Assembly (NCBI RefSeq): GCF_016584115.1
Contig: NZ_NRSK01000009.1
Location: 37,329 to 101,328 of the forward strand
From: Ectothiorhodospira mobilis
GTDB lineage: Bacteria; Pseudomonadota; Gammaproteobacteria; Ectothiorhodospirales; Ectothiorhodospiraceae
DNA: 64,000 nt
Direction of reading: 5' to 3'
The position numbers and the translations under genes are program-made. The first letter of the stretch is position 1, and each line of letters begins with the position of its first letter. This document shows positions 1 through 9,087 of the stretch, one piece after another. The notes under the pieces were generated by a model that was not told the DNA's origin, ran no database searches, and worked only from the letters and a program-made list of their open reading frames with translations.

Positions 1-659
1 AGGCCCCGCTGAGGATCGCGGACATCGGCTGTGGTACCGGGGCCTCCACCCTGGTCCTGGCTTCGGTGCTGAAGCACGCCCGCATCACCGCCGTGGATTT
101 CCTGCCGGAGTTCCTGGACGCGCTGATGGAGCGGGCCCGCATCGCCGGGGTGGCCGGGAGGATCACCCCCGTGTGCGCCAGCATGGAGGATCTGCTGCTC
201 GGGGAGGGGGAGCTGGATGGGATCTGGTCCGAAGGGGCCATCTACAACATCGGCTTCGCCCGGGGCGTGGCGGAGTGGCGCCGTTACCTGAAACCCGGCG
301 GACTGCTGATGGCCTCCGAGATCACCTGGCTGACCCCCACCCGTCCCGGGGAGATCCAGGCCTATTGGGAGGGGGAGTACCCCGAGATCGATCTGCCTTC
401 CGCCAAGATGAGGGTGTTGGAGGAGAACGGGTACTCCCCCATCGGCTACTTCGTGCTGCCCGAGCACTGCTGGCTGGAGCACTACTATCGACCCATGCAG
501 TCCGGATTCGCGGCCTTTCTCCAGCGCAATGGCCACAGCGCCCAGGCGCGGGCGCTGGTGGAGGCGGAACGGCGGGAGATGGAGCTGTACGAGCGGTTCA
601 GGACGTACTACAGCTATGGCGTATACCTGGCCCGCAAGGCATGCGAGGATGCTCCATGA
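1..659 (+). CDS. Class I SAM-dependent methyltransferase, 5' end outside the window
   Basis: The reading frame is open from base 3, so the gene begins upstream of the window. The visible N-terminal part carries the SAM-binding motif I (ADIGCGTGAS) followed by an acidic residue at the end of the second strand (AVDFL), as in Rossmann-fold methyltransferases. The rest (YNIGF, LKPGG, then a helical C-terminal part) fits small-molecule methyltransferases of the UbiE/Methyltransf_11 type. The substrate cannot be read from the sequence. It ends at TGA 657-659, 116 bases before the sulfur dioxygenase gene, and may or may not share its transcript. Confidence 0.8.
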   Translation, partial: APLRIADIGCGTGASTLVLASVLKHARITAVDFLPEFLDALMERARIAGVAGRITPVCASMEDLLLGEGELDGIWSEGAIYNIGFARGVAEWRRYLKPGGLLMASEITWLTPTRPGEIQAYWEGEYPEIDLPSAKMRVLEENGYSPIGYFVLPEHCWLEHYYRPMQSGFAAFLQRNGHSAQARALVEAERREMELYERFRTYYSYGVYLARKACEDAP

Positions 660-775
660 CCACCGCTGTACGGGGCCGGTACGCAGACGGCGGACATCAG
701 TGACCGGGACGGGGCGCCCCTGGGACAGGGCCCCATACTGCGGGGAAAGCCCCGGCCCCACGCGAGGAGGGCGCC

Positions 776-1528
776 ATGCATTTCCGACAGCTCTATGAAC
801 CCGAATCCTCCACCTTCACCTACCTGCTGGCCTGCCCCGATACCGGGGTCACGGCCCTGATCGATCCCGTGCTGGAGACCGTGGAACGGGATCTGGAAGT
901 GCTCCAGTCCATGGGACTGACCCTGGATTTTGCGGTGGAAACCCATATCCACGCCGATCACATCACGGGCGCACTTCGGCTCAAACAGGCCACCGGCTGC
1001 CGCATCGTCGGCCCGGCCATGGATGCGCTCCCCTGCCGGGACATGGGGGTGCGCGAGGGCGAGCCCTTCGAAATCGGCCGCATCGTCCTGAACCCGCTGT
1101 TCACCCCCGGGCACACCGATACCCACCACGCCTACCTGCTGGATCACCACGGCCTCAAGCTGTTGTTCTCGGGCGATGCCCTGCTGATCGAAAGCTGCGG
1201 GCGTACCGACTTCCAGTCCGGCGATGCCCACAGGCTGTACCACAGCATCCACGATCAGTTCTTCCGCCTGCCCGACGAGACCCTGGTCTATCCCGCCCAC
1301 GACTACGAAGAGCGGCGCATCACCACCATCGGCCAGGAAAAGCTGCGCAATCCCCGCCTGGGGAAAGGCCGTACCGAGGCCGAGTTCGTGCAGATCATGC
1401 ACGACATGGACCTGCCCTATCCCCGCAAGATCGATTTCTCGGTGCCCGGTAACGAACAATGCGGTGCGAGTCCGGACACCCTGCCGGATGGGATGGGCGG
1501 CCAGCGCGAGTCGAGTCGGCAGGGCTAG
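776..1528 (+). CDS. Persulfide (sulfur) dioxygenase, ETHE1-like metallo-beta-lactamase fold
   Basis: The 250-residue protein has the metallo-hydrolase signature THIHADH (H57, H59, D61, H62), H113 in TPGHT and D134 in FSGDAL. These match the mononuclear iron ligands of ETHE1-type persulfide dioxygenases, which oxidise glutathione persulfide to sulfite. The family motif CGRTDFQ follows at 141-147. The start at 776 has a good Shine-Dalgarno (GAGGAGG). No rhodanese domain is fused. The last 20 residues or so (polar, Gly/Ser-rich) extend beyond the usual family end. A role in sulfide or thiol-persulfide detoxification is inferred from the family. Glyoxalase II is a less likely alternative because of the GRTDFQ motif and the length. 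Confidence 0.85.
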   Translation: MHFRQLYEPESSTFTYLLACPDTGVTALIDPVLETVERDLEVLQSMGLTLDFAVETHIHADHITGALRLKQATGCRIVGPAMDALPCRDMGVREGEPFEIGRIVLNPLFTPGHTDTHHAYLLDHHGLKLLFSGDALLIESCGRTDFQSGDAHRLYHSIHDQFFRLPDETLVYPAHDYEERRITTIGQEKLRNPRLGKGRTEAEFVQIMHDMDLPYPRKIDFSVPGNEQCGASPDTLPDGMGGQRESSRQG

Positions 1529-1552
1529 GCGGTACCAGCCCCGGCAGGGGTT

Positions 1553-2107
1553 CTATTCCCCGTCCCCGGAACCGTCCAGCACCTCCAGCAGCTCCACCTC
1601 GAAGAGGAGGGTCTCCGCCGGGCCGATGCTGGGTCCGGCGCGGCCCTCGCCGTAGGCCAGCTGGGGGGGCACCACCAGCCGCGCCCGGCTGCCCTCGGGC
1701 ATGCTGGTCAGGGCCTGGCGCCAGCCGGGGATGGTGTCCTTCACCGCGATCACTGCGGGGGCGCCGCGCTCCCGGGAGCTGTCGAAGACCCGCCCGTCCA
1801 GGTGACGGCCCTCGTAATGGACCCGCACCCGGTCCTCCGGGCCGGGCACCGGACCATCCCCCCGGGCCAGCATCTCCACCTGCAGGCCGTTGTCCAGGGT
1901 GACCACCCCGGGATCATCGGCCCGGGCGGCGCGGTAGGCCTCGCCCGCCTCGATGTTCATCTCCCGCAGCAGGATCTCGTCCTGCATCTGCCCTGGGGTC
2001 ATGCCGCAACTGCGCAGGGCCAGCAGCACCAGCAGCAGGGAGACCCCGCCCGCCGCGCCCACGCTGAGGACGGTCCCCGCCAGGGCACGCAGACGCCGGG
2101 ACCTCAC
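1553..2107 (-). CDS. FKBP-type peptidyl-prolyl cis-trans isomerase, membrane-anchored
   Basis: The protein has 184 residues, reading from a GTG at 2107 that overlaps the TGA of the upstream SDR gene (GTGA), so the pair is translationally coupled. Residues about 5-32 form one hydrophobic segment (TVLSVGAAGGVSLLLVLLAL), a signal anchor. The C-terminal part from about residue 78 is an FKBP domain: VRVHYEGRHLDGRVFDSS, then IPGW, then PPQLAYGEG and LLFEVELLEV. It should catalyse proline isomerisation in the periplasm. The gene converges with the dioxygenase gene at a 24-base gap. The coupling to an SDR enzyme is unusual and may be coincidental. Confidence 0.85.
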   Translation of the reverse strand: MRSRRLRALAGTVLSVGAAGGVSLLLVLLALRSCGMTPGQMQDEILLREMNIEAGEAYRAARADDPGVVTLDNGLQVEMLARGDGPVPGPEDRVRVHYEGRHLDGRVFDSSRERGAPAVIAVKDTIPGWRQALTSMPEGSRARLVVPPQLAYGEGRAGPSIGPAETLLFEVELLEVLDGSGDGE

Positions 2108-2799
2108 CAGGGAATGTCCCCGCCGTCGATGTCGATGAAGCGGCCGCTGTCGTCGGGGCCCAGGCGGCCGAAGATGCCCCGCAGGGCGGTGGCGCTCTCC
2201 TGCACGGAGATCTCGCCGTTGGGGCCGCCCATGTCCGTGCGCACCCAGCCGGGGTGCTGGGCCACCACGGTGATGCCCCGGGGCCGCAGATCCTGGGCGG
2301 CGCTGACCACCACGGCGTTCAGGGCCGCCTTGGTGGAGCGATAGACATAGAGCCCGCCGGAGCGGTTGTCGGCGATGCTGCCCATCTTGCTGGTCATGTT
2401 CACCATGAGCCGGCGTTCGCTGGCGGCGACGCTGTCCGCCAGGGCCTCCATGAGCTTGAGCGGGGCGATGGTGTTGATGCGGAAGGTCTCGATCCAGGCG
2501 GCCTCGTCCGTCTCCCCGAAGGGGGCCACCGGGCCGAAGGCGCCGGCGTTGTTGATGAGGATGTCCAGGGCACGCCCCTGCATCACCGCCGCCAAGGCCG
2601 CCACCTGGGCCGGCTGGGTCACGTCCAGGGGCTGCACGCTCACCTGTCCCTGGGTGTCCGCCGCCAGGCGGTTCAGTTCCGGAGCGCGCTCGGGATGGCG
2701 GCAGGCGGCGATCACCCGTGCCCCGGCCTGGGCGTACTGCCGCGTCAGTTCCAGGCCGATGCCGCGGCTGGCCCCGGTGATGAGTATGGTCTCGGTCAT
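2104..2799 (-). CDS. Short-chain dehydrogenase/reductase
   Basis: This is a classical SDR of 231 residues. It has the cofactor-binding glycine motif TGASRGIG near the N-terminus, NNAG at about 85-88, and the catalytic YxxxK (YRSTK) preceded by a conserved serine in NMTSKMGS. The start at 2799 is preferred over an ATG 18 bases upstream because AGAGAG sits between them at Shine-Dalgarno distance. The pattern resembles the C-factor/sniffer-like and YbbO-like branches, but the substrate is unknown. The TGA overlaps the GTG of the FKBP isomerase gene. A divergent response-regulator gene starts 270 bases away. Confidence 0.85.
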   Translation of the reverse strand: MTETILITGASRGIGLELTRQYAQAGARVIAACRHPERAPELNRLAADTQGQVSVQPLDVTQPAQVAALAAVMQGRALDILINNAGAFGPVAPFGETDEAAWIETFRINTIAPLKLMEALADSVAASERRLMVNMTSKMGSIADNRSGGLYVYRSTKAALNAVVVSAAQDLRPRGITVVAQHPGWVRTDMGGPNGEISVQESATALRGIFGRLGPDDSGRFIDIDGGDIPW

Positions 2800-3069
2800 A
2801 TGGCGCTCTCTCTGCATCAGTGCACACTCAGGCGATGATGGACCCGGTACCGGGGGGGATCAAGGCCCGGCGCACATCCTGCAAGTCAGGGTCTACACTC
2901 CGTGAAAGGTGCCTGATTGCCTTGCGGCGGAAGGATGGGATGTCCGGCGCATTTTTTCCCCTTTCCGGCCCCTATCATGCCCGGTTGCGCCCGATGTAAA
3001 GGAACCGAAGATGATCCATCCTGGCCGTGCCGATCCCTTCCGCATGCCCCCGGGCCCCCGGAGGGCCGC

Positions 3070-4503
3070 ATGAACGCCTCCGCTGGCACCCCGGCGGCCC
3101 GGGAGGGCGCGGGCGGTGTGCTCGTGGTGGACGACTCCCGCGTCATGCGCCAGGCCCTGAAGAAGATCCTCAGTCCGGTCTACCAGGTGCATGAGGCCGC
3201 CGACGGCGAGGTGGCCTGGGAGATCCTGCAGGCGCAGACGGACATCGGCTGCGTCTTCACCGATCTGTCCATGCCGCGCCTGGACGGTTATGGTTTGCTG
3301 CAGCGTATCCGGGAGAGCGGCGAGGCCCGCCTGCAGCGCCTCCCCGTGGTGGTGATCACCGGCAACGAGGACGATACTGCCACACGTACCCGGGCCGAGT
3401 CCTGCGGGGCCGATGACGTGGTGATGAAGCCCTTCCGCGCCGGGCAGATCCTGGACACCGCCGGCCGCCTCCTGTCGGCCCCCGCCGTCCCGGGGGAGGC
3501 GGCCAAGCCCGCCGCCGCATCCCCCGTGCAGGCCCCTGCGGCAGGGGGGGAGACCGGAGGGGATGCCGGGGAGGAGGCGGCGCAGCTGCGGGAACAACTG
3601 GAGCGGGTGCGGGAGCAGGTCCGTGCCGGTACCCAGGAGCGTGCCCGTCTGGAACGGGAGCTGGAACAGTTGCGCAGCGAGCTGATGCTGCGTCAGCAGA
3701 CCTCCGACGAGGCCGAGGCCGGGCGGCGGATCCGCGCCCTGGAGTCCCGGCTGCAAGAGGCGGAGGCGGGTCGGGAGGGCCTGCAGGCGGAGCTGCAGGA
3801 GGCATCGGAACGCCTGATGGAGACGGACCGCCAGGTGCGCGAGGCCAACCGCGCCCGCCAGGAGGCGGAGGCGGAGGTGCAGCGCCTGCACCGGGAGCTG
3901 GATTCGGCGCGGGAGCGCACCGGCGCGGCGGAACGGGCCCTGGCCGCCAGCGACGGCCGCGCCCCGGAACGACCGCAGGGGGAGCTGCAGGCCCGGGCCG
4001 AGGCGGCGGAACTGGCCCGGCTGCAGGCGGAGGACGAGCTGGTGCAGGCCCTCTCCCGTGTCGAACGGGCGGAGCAGGAGCGGGAGACGGCCCGCCAGGA
4101 GACCCGGGACCTGCGCGCCCGCCTCAACCGCCTGCAGCGGCAGATGCAGGAACGGGAGGCGCAGGAGGCGGAGCGGCGCCGGGCCCTGGAGACGGAACTG
4201 GCCCGGGTCCGGGAGGAGGCCCCCGCCGGGAGCGTCGGGCAGGACGGTGGGGGGCCGCCCCCCTCCGGGGAGGGGCAGGCCGCCGCGCCGTCCCAGGACG
4301 ATGCCGGGGCCCCGCCGGGGGAGGCGCGGACCGACGGCGGGGCCGCCCCCGCGCCGCCGCGCCCCGCCGCGACGGTCTCCCCCGTGGCCCGCTGGGAGGT
4401 GGAGCGGGCGCGCAAGCTGCGCCTGCGGCGCGGGATCGCCTGGGGGATCGCCGCGCTGGCGCTGTCGGTGGCGGCCTTCTTCCTGGGGGGGCGCCTCCTC
4501 TGA
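3070..4503 (+). CDS. Membrane-anchored response-regulator receiver protein with long coiled coil
   Basis: 477 residues from an ATG preceded by GGAGG. Residues 16-135 form a CheY-like receiver with all key residues: D21/D22, phospho-acceptor D65 (FTDLSMP), T97 and K120 (MKPF). Residues about 165-405 are an almost uninterrupted Glu/Arg/Gln-rich coiled coil. Residues about 405-450 are a Pro/Gly/Ala-rich low-complexity linker. Residues 455-475 (GIAWGIAALALSVAAFFLGG) form one C-terminal transmembrane helix. No DNA-binding or enzymatic output domain is present. It precedes the HDOD gene by 164 bases. The architecture suggests a phosphorylation-controlled scaffold on the inner membrane. No histidine kinase lies nearby. 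Confidence 0.8.
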   Translation: MNASAGTPAAREGAGGVLVVDDSRVMRQALKKILSPVYQVHEAADGEVAWEILQAQTDIGCVFTDLSMPRLDGYGLLQRIRESGEARLQRLPVVVITGNEDDTATRTRAESCGADDVVMKPFRAGQILDTAGRLLSAPAVPGEAAKPAAASPVQAPAAGGETGGDAGEEAAQLREQLERVREQVRAGTQERARLERELEQLRSELMLRQQTSDEAEAGRRIRALESRLQEAEAGREGLQAELQEASERLMETDRQVREANRARQEAEAEVQRLHRELDSARERTGAAERALAASDGRAPERPQGELQARAEAAELARLQAEDELVQALSRVERAEQERETARQETRDLRARLNRLQRQMQEREAQEAERRRALETELARVREEAPAGSVGQDGGGPPPSGEGQAAAPSQDDAGAPPGEARTDGGAAPAPPRPAATVSPVARWEVERARKLRLRRGIAWGIAALALSVAAFFLGGRLL

Positions 4504-4667
4504 GGCCGGACCGCGGCCGGGAGGCCGTCCACCCCCGGAATCGTTCCGTCGGCGGGGTTGCGGGTCGCCCCGCAGCGCCCGCTTGAGTGTATGATGGGGG
4601 ACCCTAAGGGAAAGCCCAGGCAAGCCGGCTCCGGGAGCGGGACGGCGTATGAAATCCGGGGGAAGCC

Positions 4668-5525
4668 ATGTCATTGACGATCGAACAGATGGTGGATCAG
4701 GCCACGGGTCTGGTGTCCCTGCCGGCGGTGGCGGTTCGCCTCAACGCCCTGGTGGAGGATCCCGAGGCCACCGTGGCGGACATCGGCCGGCTCATCAGCC
4801 AGGACCCGGCCCTGACCATCCGTCTGCTGCAGGTGGCCAACAGCCCCTTCTACGGCCTCTCCCACCGGGTGGACACCATCTCCCGGGCCGTCAACGTCAT
4901 CGGCATCCGCCAGATCCGCGACCTGGTGCTGGCCACCACCGTGGCCAAGGCCTTCGAGGGCATCCCCAACGAACTCATGTCCATGGAGGACTTCTGGCGC
5001 CACAGCATCTACTGCGGCCTGGTGGCGCGTCTGCTGGCCGAGGATACGGGCCTGCGGGAGACGGAGTCCGTGTTCATCGCCGGCCTGCTGCACGATATCG
5101 GTCGCCTGCTGATCTTCAACCGCGAGCCGGATGAGGCCCATCAGGCCTTCCTCCTGGGCATCGCCAAGGGCGGGGGTATGCCGCCGCAACGGGCGGAGCG
5201 GGAGGTGCTCGGCTACGACCACGCCCAGGTGGGCGGGGCCCTGGCGGGCCACTGGAACCTGCCGGACAACCTCATCCACTGCATCCGCTATCACCACGAG
5301 CCCCTGGCCACGCCCGAATACCCGCAGCAGGTGGCGCTGGTGCACATCGCCAACACCGTGGCCCACATGGCCGAACTGGATACCCGCGACCCTGAGGATG
5401 CCCCCCCCATCGAGCCCGGGGTCTGGGAGCGGGCGGGACTCGACCCGTCCATCCTCCGCTCCCTCATCGAGCGCGCCCAGCAGCAGGTGGTGGAGGTGGA
5501 GGCCCTCATCCTCGACCGGGAATGA
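4668..5525 (+). CDS. HDOD domain signalling protein
   Basis: The 285-residue protein is essentially one HDOD domain. The N-terminal part (LPAVAVRLNALVEDPEATV and ISQDPALTIRLLQVANSPFYG) is diagnostic of the family, and a degenerate HD motif (LLHDIGRLL) lies at about 140-148. HDOD proteins are non-catalytic relatives of HD phosphohydrolases and commonly work in two-component, c-di-GMP or stress signalling. The start at 4668 has GGGGGAAG upstream. It sits between a receiver protein and a GYF/pentapeptide membrane protein, so the three may form one signalling unit. A -10-like TATGAT occurs about 80 bases upstream, but I see no good -35. Confidence 0.85.
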   Translation: MSLTIEQMVDQATGLVSLPAVAVRLNALVEDPEATVADIGRLISQDPALTIRLLQVANSPFYGLSHRVDTISRAVNVIGIRQIRDLVLATTVAKAFEGIPNELMSMEDFWRHSIYCGLVARLLAEDTGLRETESVFIAGLLHDIGRLLIFNREPDEAHQAFLLGIAKGGGMPPQRAEREVLGYDHAQVGGALAGHWNLPDNLIHCIRYHHEPLATPEYPQQVALVHIANTVAHMAELDTRDPEDAPPIEPGVWERAGLDPSILRSLIERAQQQVVEVEALILDRE

Positions 5526-5572
5526 CGCATACCGGGATGCGCCGCCCGTCCTCCCCCTGAGATCGCGACGCC

Positions 5573-6496
5573 ATGGAACCGTCCGCCGACACCGAGCACA
5601 CGCTGTGGTACATGCGCCGGGACGGGCGCGTGCGGGGTCCCTATCCCGCGGGGGTGGTCTCCCGCTACCTGCTCCTGGGCCGCCTGCGCCTGGAGGATGA
5701 GATCAGCCCGGACGGGCAACACTGGCATCCCGTGGAGACCTATCCCCATCTCATCCCGCGGGAGCTGCTGGAGGCCGACACCCCCGAGGGGCGGGAACGC
5801 CTGCTGCAGGCGCGTATGCGGGAGGACGAGCGTCTGCGGGAGCGGCGCGTGGCGGGATCCGCCGAGGAGGCGATCTACCGCGACCTGCGCCAGGGGGAGC
5901 GGCGCCGTCCGGAGCCGCCGGAGATGCTGCAGCACCGGCGCCAGCGGGCGGAACTGCTCTCCCGTGTGCCGGGTGCGCGCCGTCTCCCGGGTGGGTTGCG
6001 CCTGTGGACGGGAGGGGCGCTGCTGTTGGTGCTGGCCCTGGTCGGGCTGTTCTTCTGGAGTTCCGAGCCGCCACCCCATTCCGGGCGCCCGGACTGCACC
6101 GCCCCGGCCGCCCCGGGGGTGAACTGGGACTACTGCCGCAAGGCGGGGGCGGACCTGTCCGGGGCGGACCTCACCGGTGCCCGGCTGAGCAACGCGGACC
6201 TGCTGGGGGTGCGTCTGCGGGAGGCCCGCCTCTCCGGGGCCGATCTCTCCTATGCCGACCTGCAGCGTGCGCATCTGTCCGGGGCGGATCTGAGCGGCGC
6301 GCGCCTGGTGGGCGCGGTGCTGCGGGATGCGGATCTCACCGGGGCACGTCTCACCGGTGCGGATCTGGGCTATGCCGACCTGCGCGGGGCGGACCTGACA
6401 GGGGCGGACCTGGAGGGGGTCCGTCTGGGGCATGCCCTGTGGACGGACGGGCGCCCCTGTCCCGAAGGGGCCATAGGGGGATGTGCCGCCCCCTGA
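5573..6496 (+). CDS. GYF-like domain / transmembrane / pentapeptide-repeat protein
   Basis: 307 residues in three parts. Residues about 9-65 resemble the bacterial GYF_2 fold (LWYMRRDGRVRGPYP, then GRL..EDEISPDGQHWHPV). Residues about 70-140 are a charged helical linker. A transmembrane helix follows at about 146-162 (GGALLLVLALVGLFFW). Residues about 187-285 are pentapeptide repeats of the A(D/N)LxG type (GADLSGADLTGARLSNADL), a right-handed quadrilateral beta-helix, with a short Cys-containing tail. By the positive-inside rule the GYF-like part should be cytoplasmic and the repeats periplasmic. No enzyme activity is expected. It follows the HDOD gene at 47 bases, which suggests a shared transcript. 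Confidence 0.8.
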   Translation: MEPSADTEHTLWYMRRDGRVRGPYPAGVVSRYLLLGRLRLEDEISPDGQHWHPVETYPHLIPRELLEADTPEGRERLLQARMREDERLRERRVAGSAEEAIYRDLRQGERRRPEPPEMLQHRRQRAELLSRVPGARRLPGGLRLWTGGALLLVLALVGLFFWSSEPPPHSGRPDCTAPAAPGVNWDYCRKAGADLSGADLTGARLSNADLLGVRLREARLSGADLSYADLQRAHLSGADLSGARLVGAVLRDADLTGARLTGADLGYADLRGADLTGADLEGVRLGHALWTDGRPCPEGAIGGCAAP

Positions 6497-6523
6497 GCCC
6501 CCCCCGCGCCTGAACCGGATGCC

Positions 6524-7462
6524 TCAGGGACTACCGTTGGCCGTCATCTGCAGGCAGGGGACGCGGGCCTGCAGGATGGCCTGACGGATCACCTCGATGG
6601 CCTTGGGGCGGGGGAAGCTGGAACGCCAGGCCAGGGCCACCTGGCGGAAGGGGGCGGGCGCCTCGAAGGGGCGGATGGCCAGCAGGTCCCGGGTGTAGCG
6701 GTCGTCCCCGGCGGCGGAACAGGGCAGCACGGTCACCCCCATGCCCGTGGCCACCATGTGGCGGATGGTCTCCAGGGAGCTGCCCTCCACGGTGTACTGG
6801 ATGTCGTTGCCCGAGCCCACCATGGTGTGGCATTCCGGGCAGAAGTGCAGCACCTGCTCCCGGAAGCAGTGGCCTGCCCCCAGCAGCAGCAGGTTCTCCC
6901 GCGCCAGGTCGTTCACCCGCAGCCGTTGCCGCGCGCCCAGGGGGTGCCCCGCCGGCAGCACCGCCACGAAGGGTTCCTCGTAGAGGGGCAGGGTGACCAC
7001 CCCGGGCTGCTCGAAGGGGAGGGCGATGATGATGGCATCCAGTTCCCCCTGTTTGAGGCGTTCCGCCAGGCGCGCGGTGTAGTTCTCCTCGATCACCAGG
7101 GGCAGCCTGGGCGCGCGGCGGTGCACCTCCGGCACCAGGTGGGGCAGCAGGTAGGGCCCGATGGTATGGATGGCCCCCAGGCGCAGCGGGCCGCTCAGGG
7201 GATCCCGGCCCTGACGGGCCAGTTCCCCCAGGGTATCCACCTCCTCCAGCACCCGCTGCGCCTGGCGCACCACCTGATCCCCCACGGGGGTGATGCTCAC
7301 CTCGGTCTTGCTGCGTTCGAACAGGATCACCCCCAGTTCCTCCTCCAGCTTCTTCACCGCCACGCTCAGGGTGGGCTGGCTTACATGGCAGCACTCGGCC
7401 GCGCGGCCGAAGTGGCGTTCACGGGCCACGGCGACGATGTAGCGGAGCTCGGTCAGGGTCAT
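6524..7462 (-). CDS. oxyR: OxyR, hydrogen-peroxide-sensing LysR-family regulator
   Basis: 312 residues from ATG 7462. It has an N-terminal winged helix-turn-helix (HFGRAAECCHVSQPTLSVAV) and a LysR substrate domain. The motif GAGHCFREQVLHFC places cysteines at residues 199 and 208, the same positions as the peroxide-sensing disulfide pair of E. coli OxyR, which is strong support for orthology. It should activate peroxide-defence genes on oxidation. No catalase or AhpC gene is adjacent. The divergent neighbour is an adenylate cyclase gene starting 197 bases away, so the shared intergenic region could carry an OxyR site, although I could not point to one. Confidence 0.93.
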   Translation of the reverse strand: MTLTELRYIVAVARERHFGRAAECCHVSQPTLSVAVKKLEEELGVILFERSKTEVSITPVGDQVVRQAQRVLEEVDTLGELARQGRDPLSGPLRLGAIHTIGPYLLPHLVPEVHRRAPRLPLVIEENYTARLAERLKQGELDAIIIALPFEQPGVVTLPLYEEPFVAVLPAGHPLGARQRLRVNDLARENLLLLGAGHCFREQVLHFCPECHTMVGSGNDIQYTVEGSSLETIRHMVATGMGVTVLPCSAAGDDRYTRDLLAIRPFEAPAPFRQVALAWRSSFPRPKAIEVIRQAILQARVPCLQMTANGSP

Positions 7463-7659
7463 GGGGGCATCTTCTCGCGATGGGGGCGCTGCCGCGTCAT
7501 CCGGTCCGCCGGATGGGTTCTCCCCGGGAGTGTAATGGATCCGCATGCCCCGGGGGGCCTCCTGTGGGGGCGGGCTGTATGGGGAGGCCGGGGATGCGTA
7601 TGATGCCCCCCATTCCCCCACCCTGGGGGGAAGGGGTTTTTCCTCCACAGAGGACCGGT

Positions 7660-9087
7660 ATGGGATCCTTCTTCACCCGGGTGCGCAGCGGCGTGGTCTT
7701 CCGCCTGCCGCGGCACATCCCCGTTGCCTACAAACTGGGCGCGATCATCTCCCTGCTGCTGGTGGGTTCCATGGCCCTGGTGGGGGCCGTGATCCTGGAG
7801 CAGCAGCGGGCGCTGCTGCGCACGCAGATGGATGCCTTCGGCCATTCCACCGTGATGCAGCTGGCGGAGTCCTCCAAGGAGTTGGTCCTGGCCGACGACG
7901 GCCTGGCCCTGGAGGCCCTCATCGTCAACCTGGTGGGCAGCGGCGCGGTGCTGGGGGCGGCCGTGCAGGACCGCAGCGGGCGGGTCCTGGCCCGCTCGGG
8001 CCGGGTGCCCGCCGGCACACAGGCGGTTGCGCCGGGAGCGGACGCGGCGGTCTACCGCGAGGCGATCCGTTTCCGCGAGATGACCCTGGGCACCGCCGTG
8101 GTGACCCTGAGCCAGGCCGGCGAGCGCCGCGCGGTGGCGGCCACCCTGCGCACCATCCTGTTCACCACCCTGGCGGTCAGCCTGCTTGGGGGCGCCGCCG
8201 CCTTCGCTTTGGGACGTCATCTCTCCCGGCCCCTGCACCGCCTGGTGGACGCCACCCGGGCCATCGGCGCCGGGGCGTATCATCACCGCCTGCCGGAGGC
8301 GCGCCGGGACGAACTGGGGCATCTGATGCGCGCCTTCAATCACATGGCCCGGGGCCTGCAGGAAAAATCCCAGGTGGAGGGGGCTCTGAGCCGTTATGTC
8401 TCCGACGGCGTGGCCCGGGAGATCCTGAACAACCTGGACCGGCTCGGTCTGGGGGGACGCCAGGTGGAGGCCTCGGTGGTGTTCGCCGACATGGCCGGCT
8501 TCACCCGCCTGGCGGAGACCCTGCCCCCGGATCAGGTGGCCGGCCTGCTGAACACCTATTTCACCCACGTGAGCCACATCGCCCGCCATTACCGTGGCAG
8601 CATCGACAAGTTCATGGGCGACGGCGTCATGCTGGTCTTCGGCGTCACCGAGGATGACCCGGACCACCGCTTCCACGCCATCGCCAGCGGGGTGATGCTG
8701 CAATCCCTGGTGGCGCGGCTGAACCGCTCGCGCCAGGCGGCGGGGGAGCCGCCGGTGCAGTTTCGTGTGGGGGTCAACAGTGGCCCCATGCTGGCGGGCA
8801 ACATGGGGGCGGAGGACCGGCTGCAGTACACCGTGGTGGGGGATGCGGTGAACCTGGCGGCGCGGCTCATGGCCGCCGCCGGGCCGGGGGAGGTCCTGGC
8901 CCCCCGGGAGCTGTGCCGGCACGCTGATGTCCGCCACCGGGTGCGGGCACAGGCCCACCGTGACATCCCGGTGCGGGGCAAGGCGGAACCGGTGCCCACC
9001 TGTTGCGTGGCGGATCTGGCCCCGTCCTGCCGGCAGGCCATGGAGGCCCGCCTGACGCGACTGCTCGGCGAGGGGACGGCGGCATGA
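7660..9087 (+). CDS. Membrane adenylate cyclase, class III, with HAMP domain
   Basis: 475 residues from ATG 7660 (Shine-Dalgarno AGAGGA). There are two transmembrane helices (about 26-46 and 165-185) around a periplasmic sensor region of about 120 residues, then HAMP (186-240), then a class III cyclase domain (about 265-455). Metal ligands D277 (VVFADMAGFT) and D321 (KFMGDGV), base-specifying K317 and D395 (YTVVGDAVNLAARL), and transition-state N398 and R402 are all present. The Lys/Asp pair points to ATP rather than GTP as substrate. Its product could signal through the Crp encoded at 39618-40256. The next gene overlaps by ATGA. Confidence 0.9.
   Translation: MGSFFTRVRSGVVFRLPRHIPVAYKLGAIISLLLVGSMALVGAVILEQQRALLRTQMDAFGHSTVMQLAESSKELVLADDGLALEALIVNLVGSGAVLGAAVQDRSGRVLARSGRVPAGTQAVAPGADAAVYREAIRFREMTLGTAVVTLSQAGERRAVAATLRTILFTTLAVSLLGGAAAFALGRHLSRPLHRLVDATRAIGAGAYHHRLPEARRDELGHLMRAFNHMARGLQEKSQVEGALSRYVSDGVAREILNNLDRLGLGGRQVEASVVFADMAGFTRLAETLPPDQVAGLLNTYFTHVSHIARHYRGSIDKFMGDGVMLVFGVTEDDPDHRFHAIASGVMLQSLVARLNRSRQAAGEPPVQFRVGVNSGPMLAGNMGAEDRLQYTVVGDAVNLAARLMAAAGPGEVLAPRELCRHADVRHRVRAQAHRDIPVRGKAEPVPTCCVADLAPSCRQAMEARLTRLLGEGTAA

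Noticed and set aside
1553..2827. Single 424-codon frame suggesting an SDR-FKBP fusion
   Set aside because: Only the FKBP half is coding in this frame. The upstream half is a shadow of the SDR gene in another frame, and a GTG at 2107 overlapping the SDR stop gives a normal FKBP start.
4590..4667. Possible c-di-GMP or other riboswitch before the HDOD gene
   Set aside because: The leader has several short GC stems (GGGGACCC, GCCGGC) but does not match the conserved core of the GEMM, cobalamin, glycine or FMN riboswitches that I could compare from memory.
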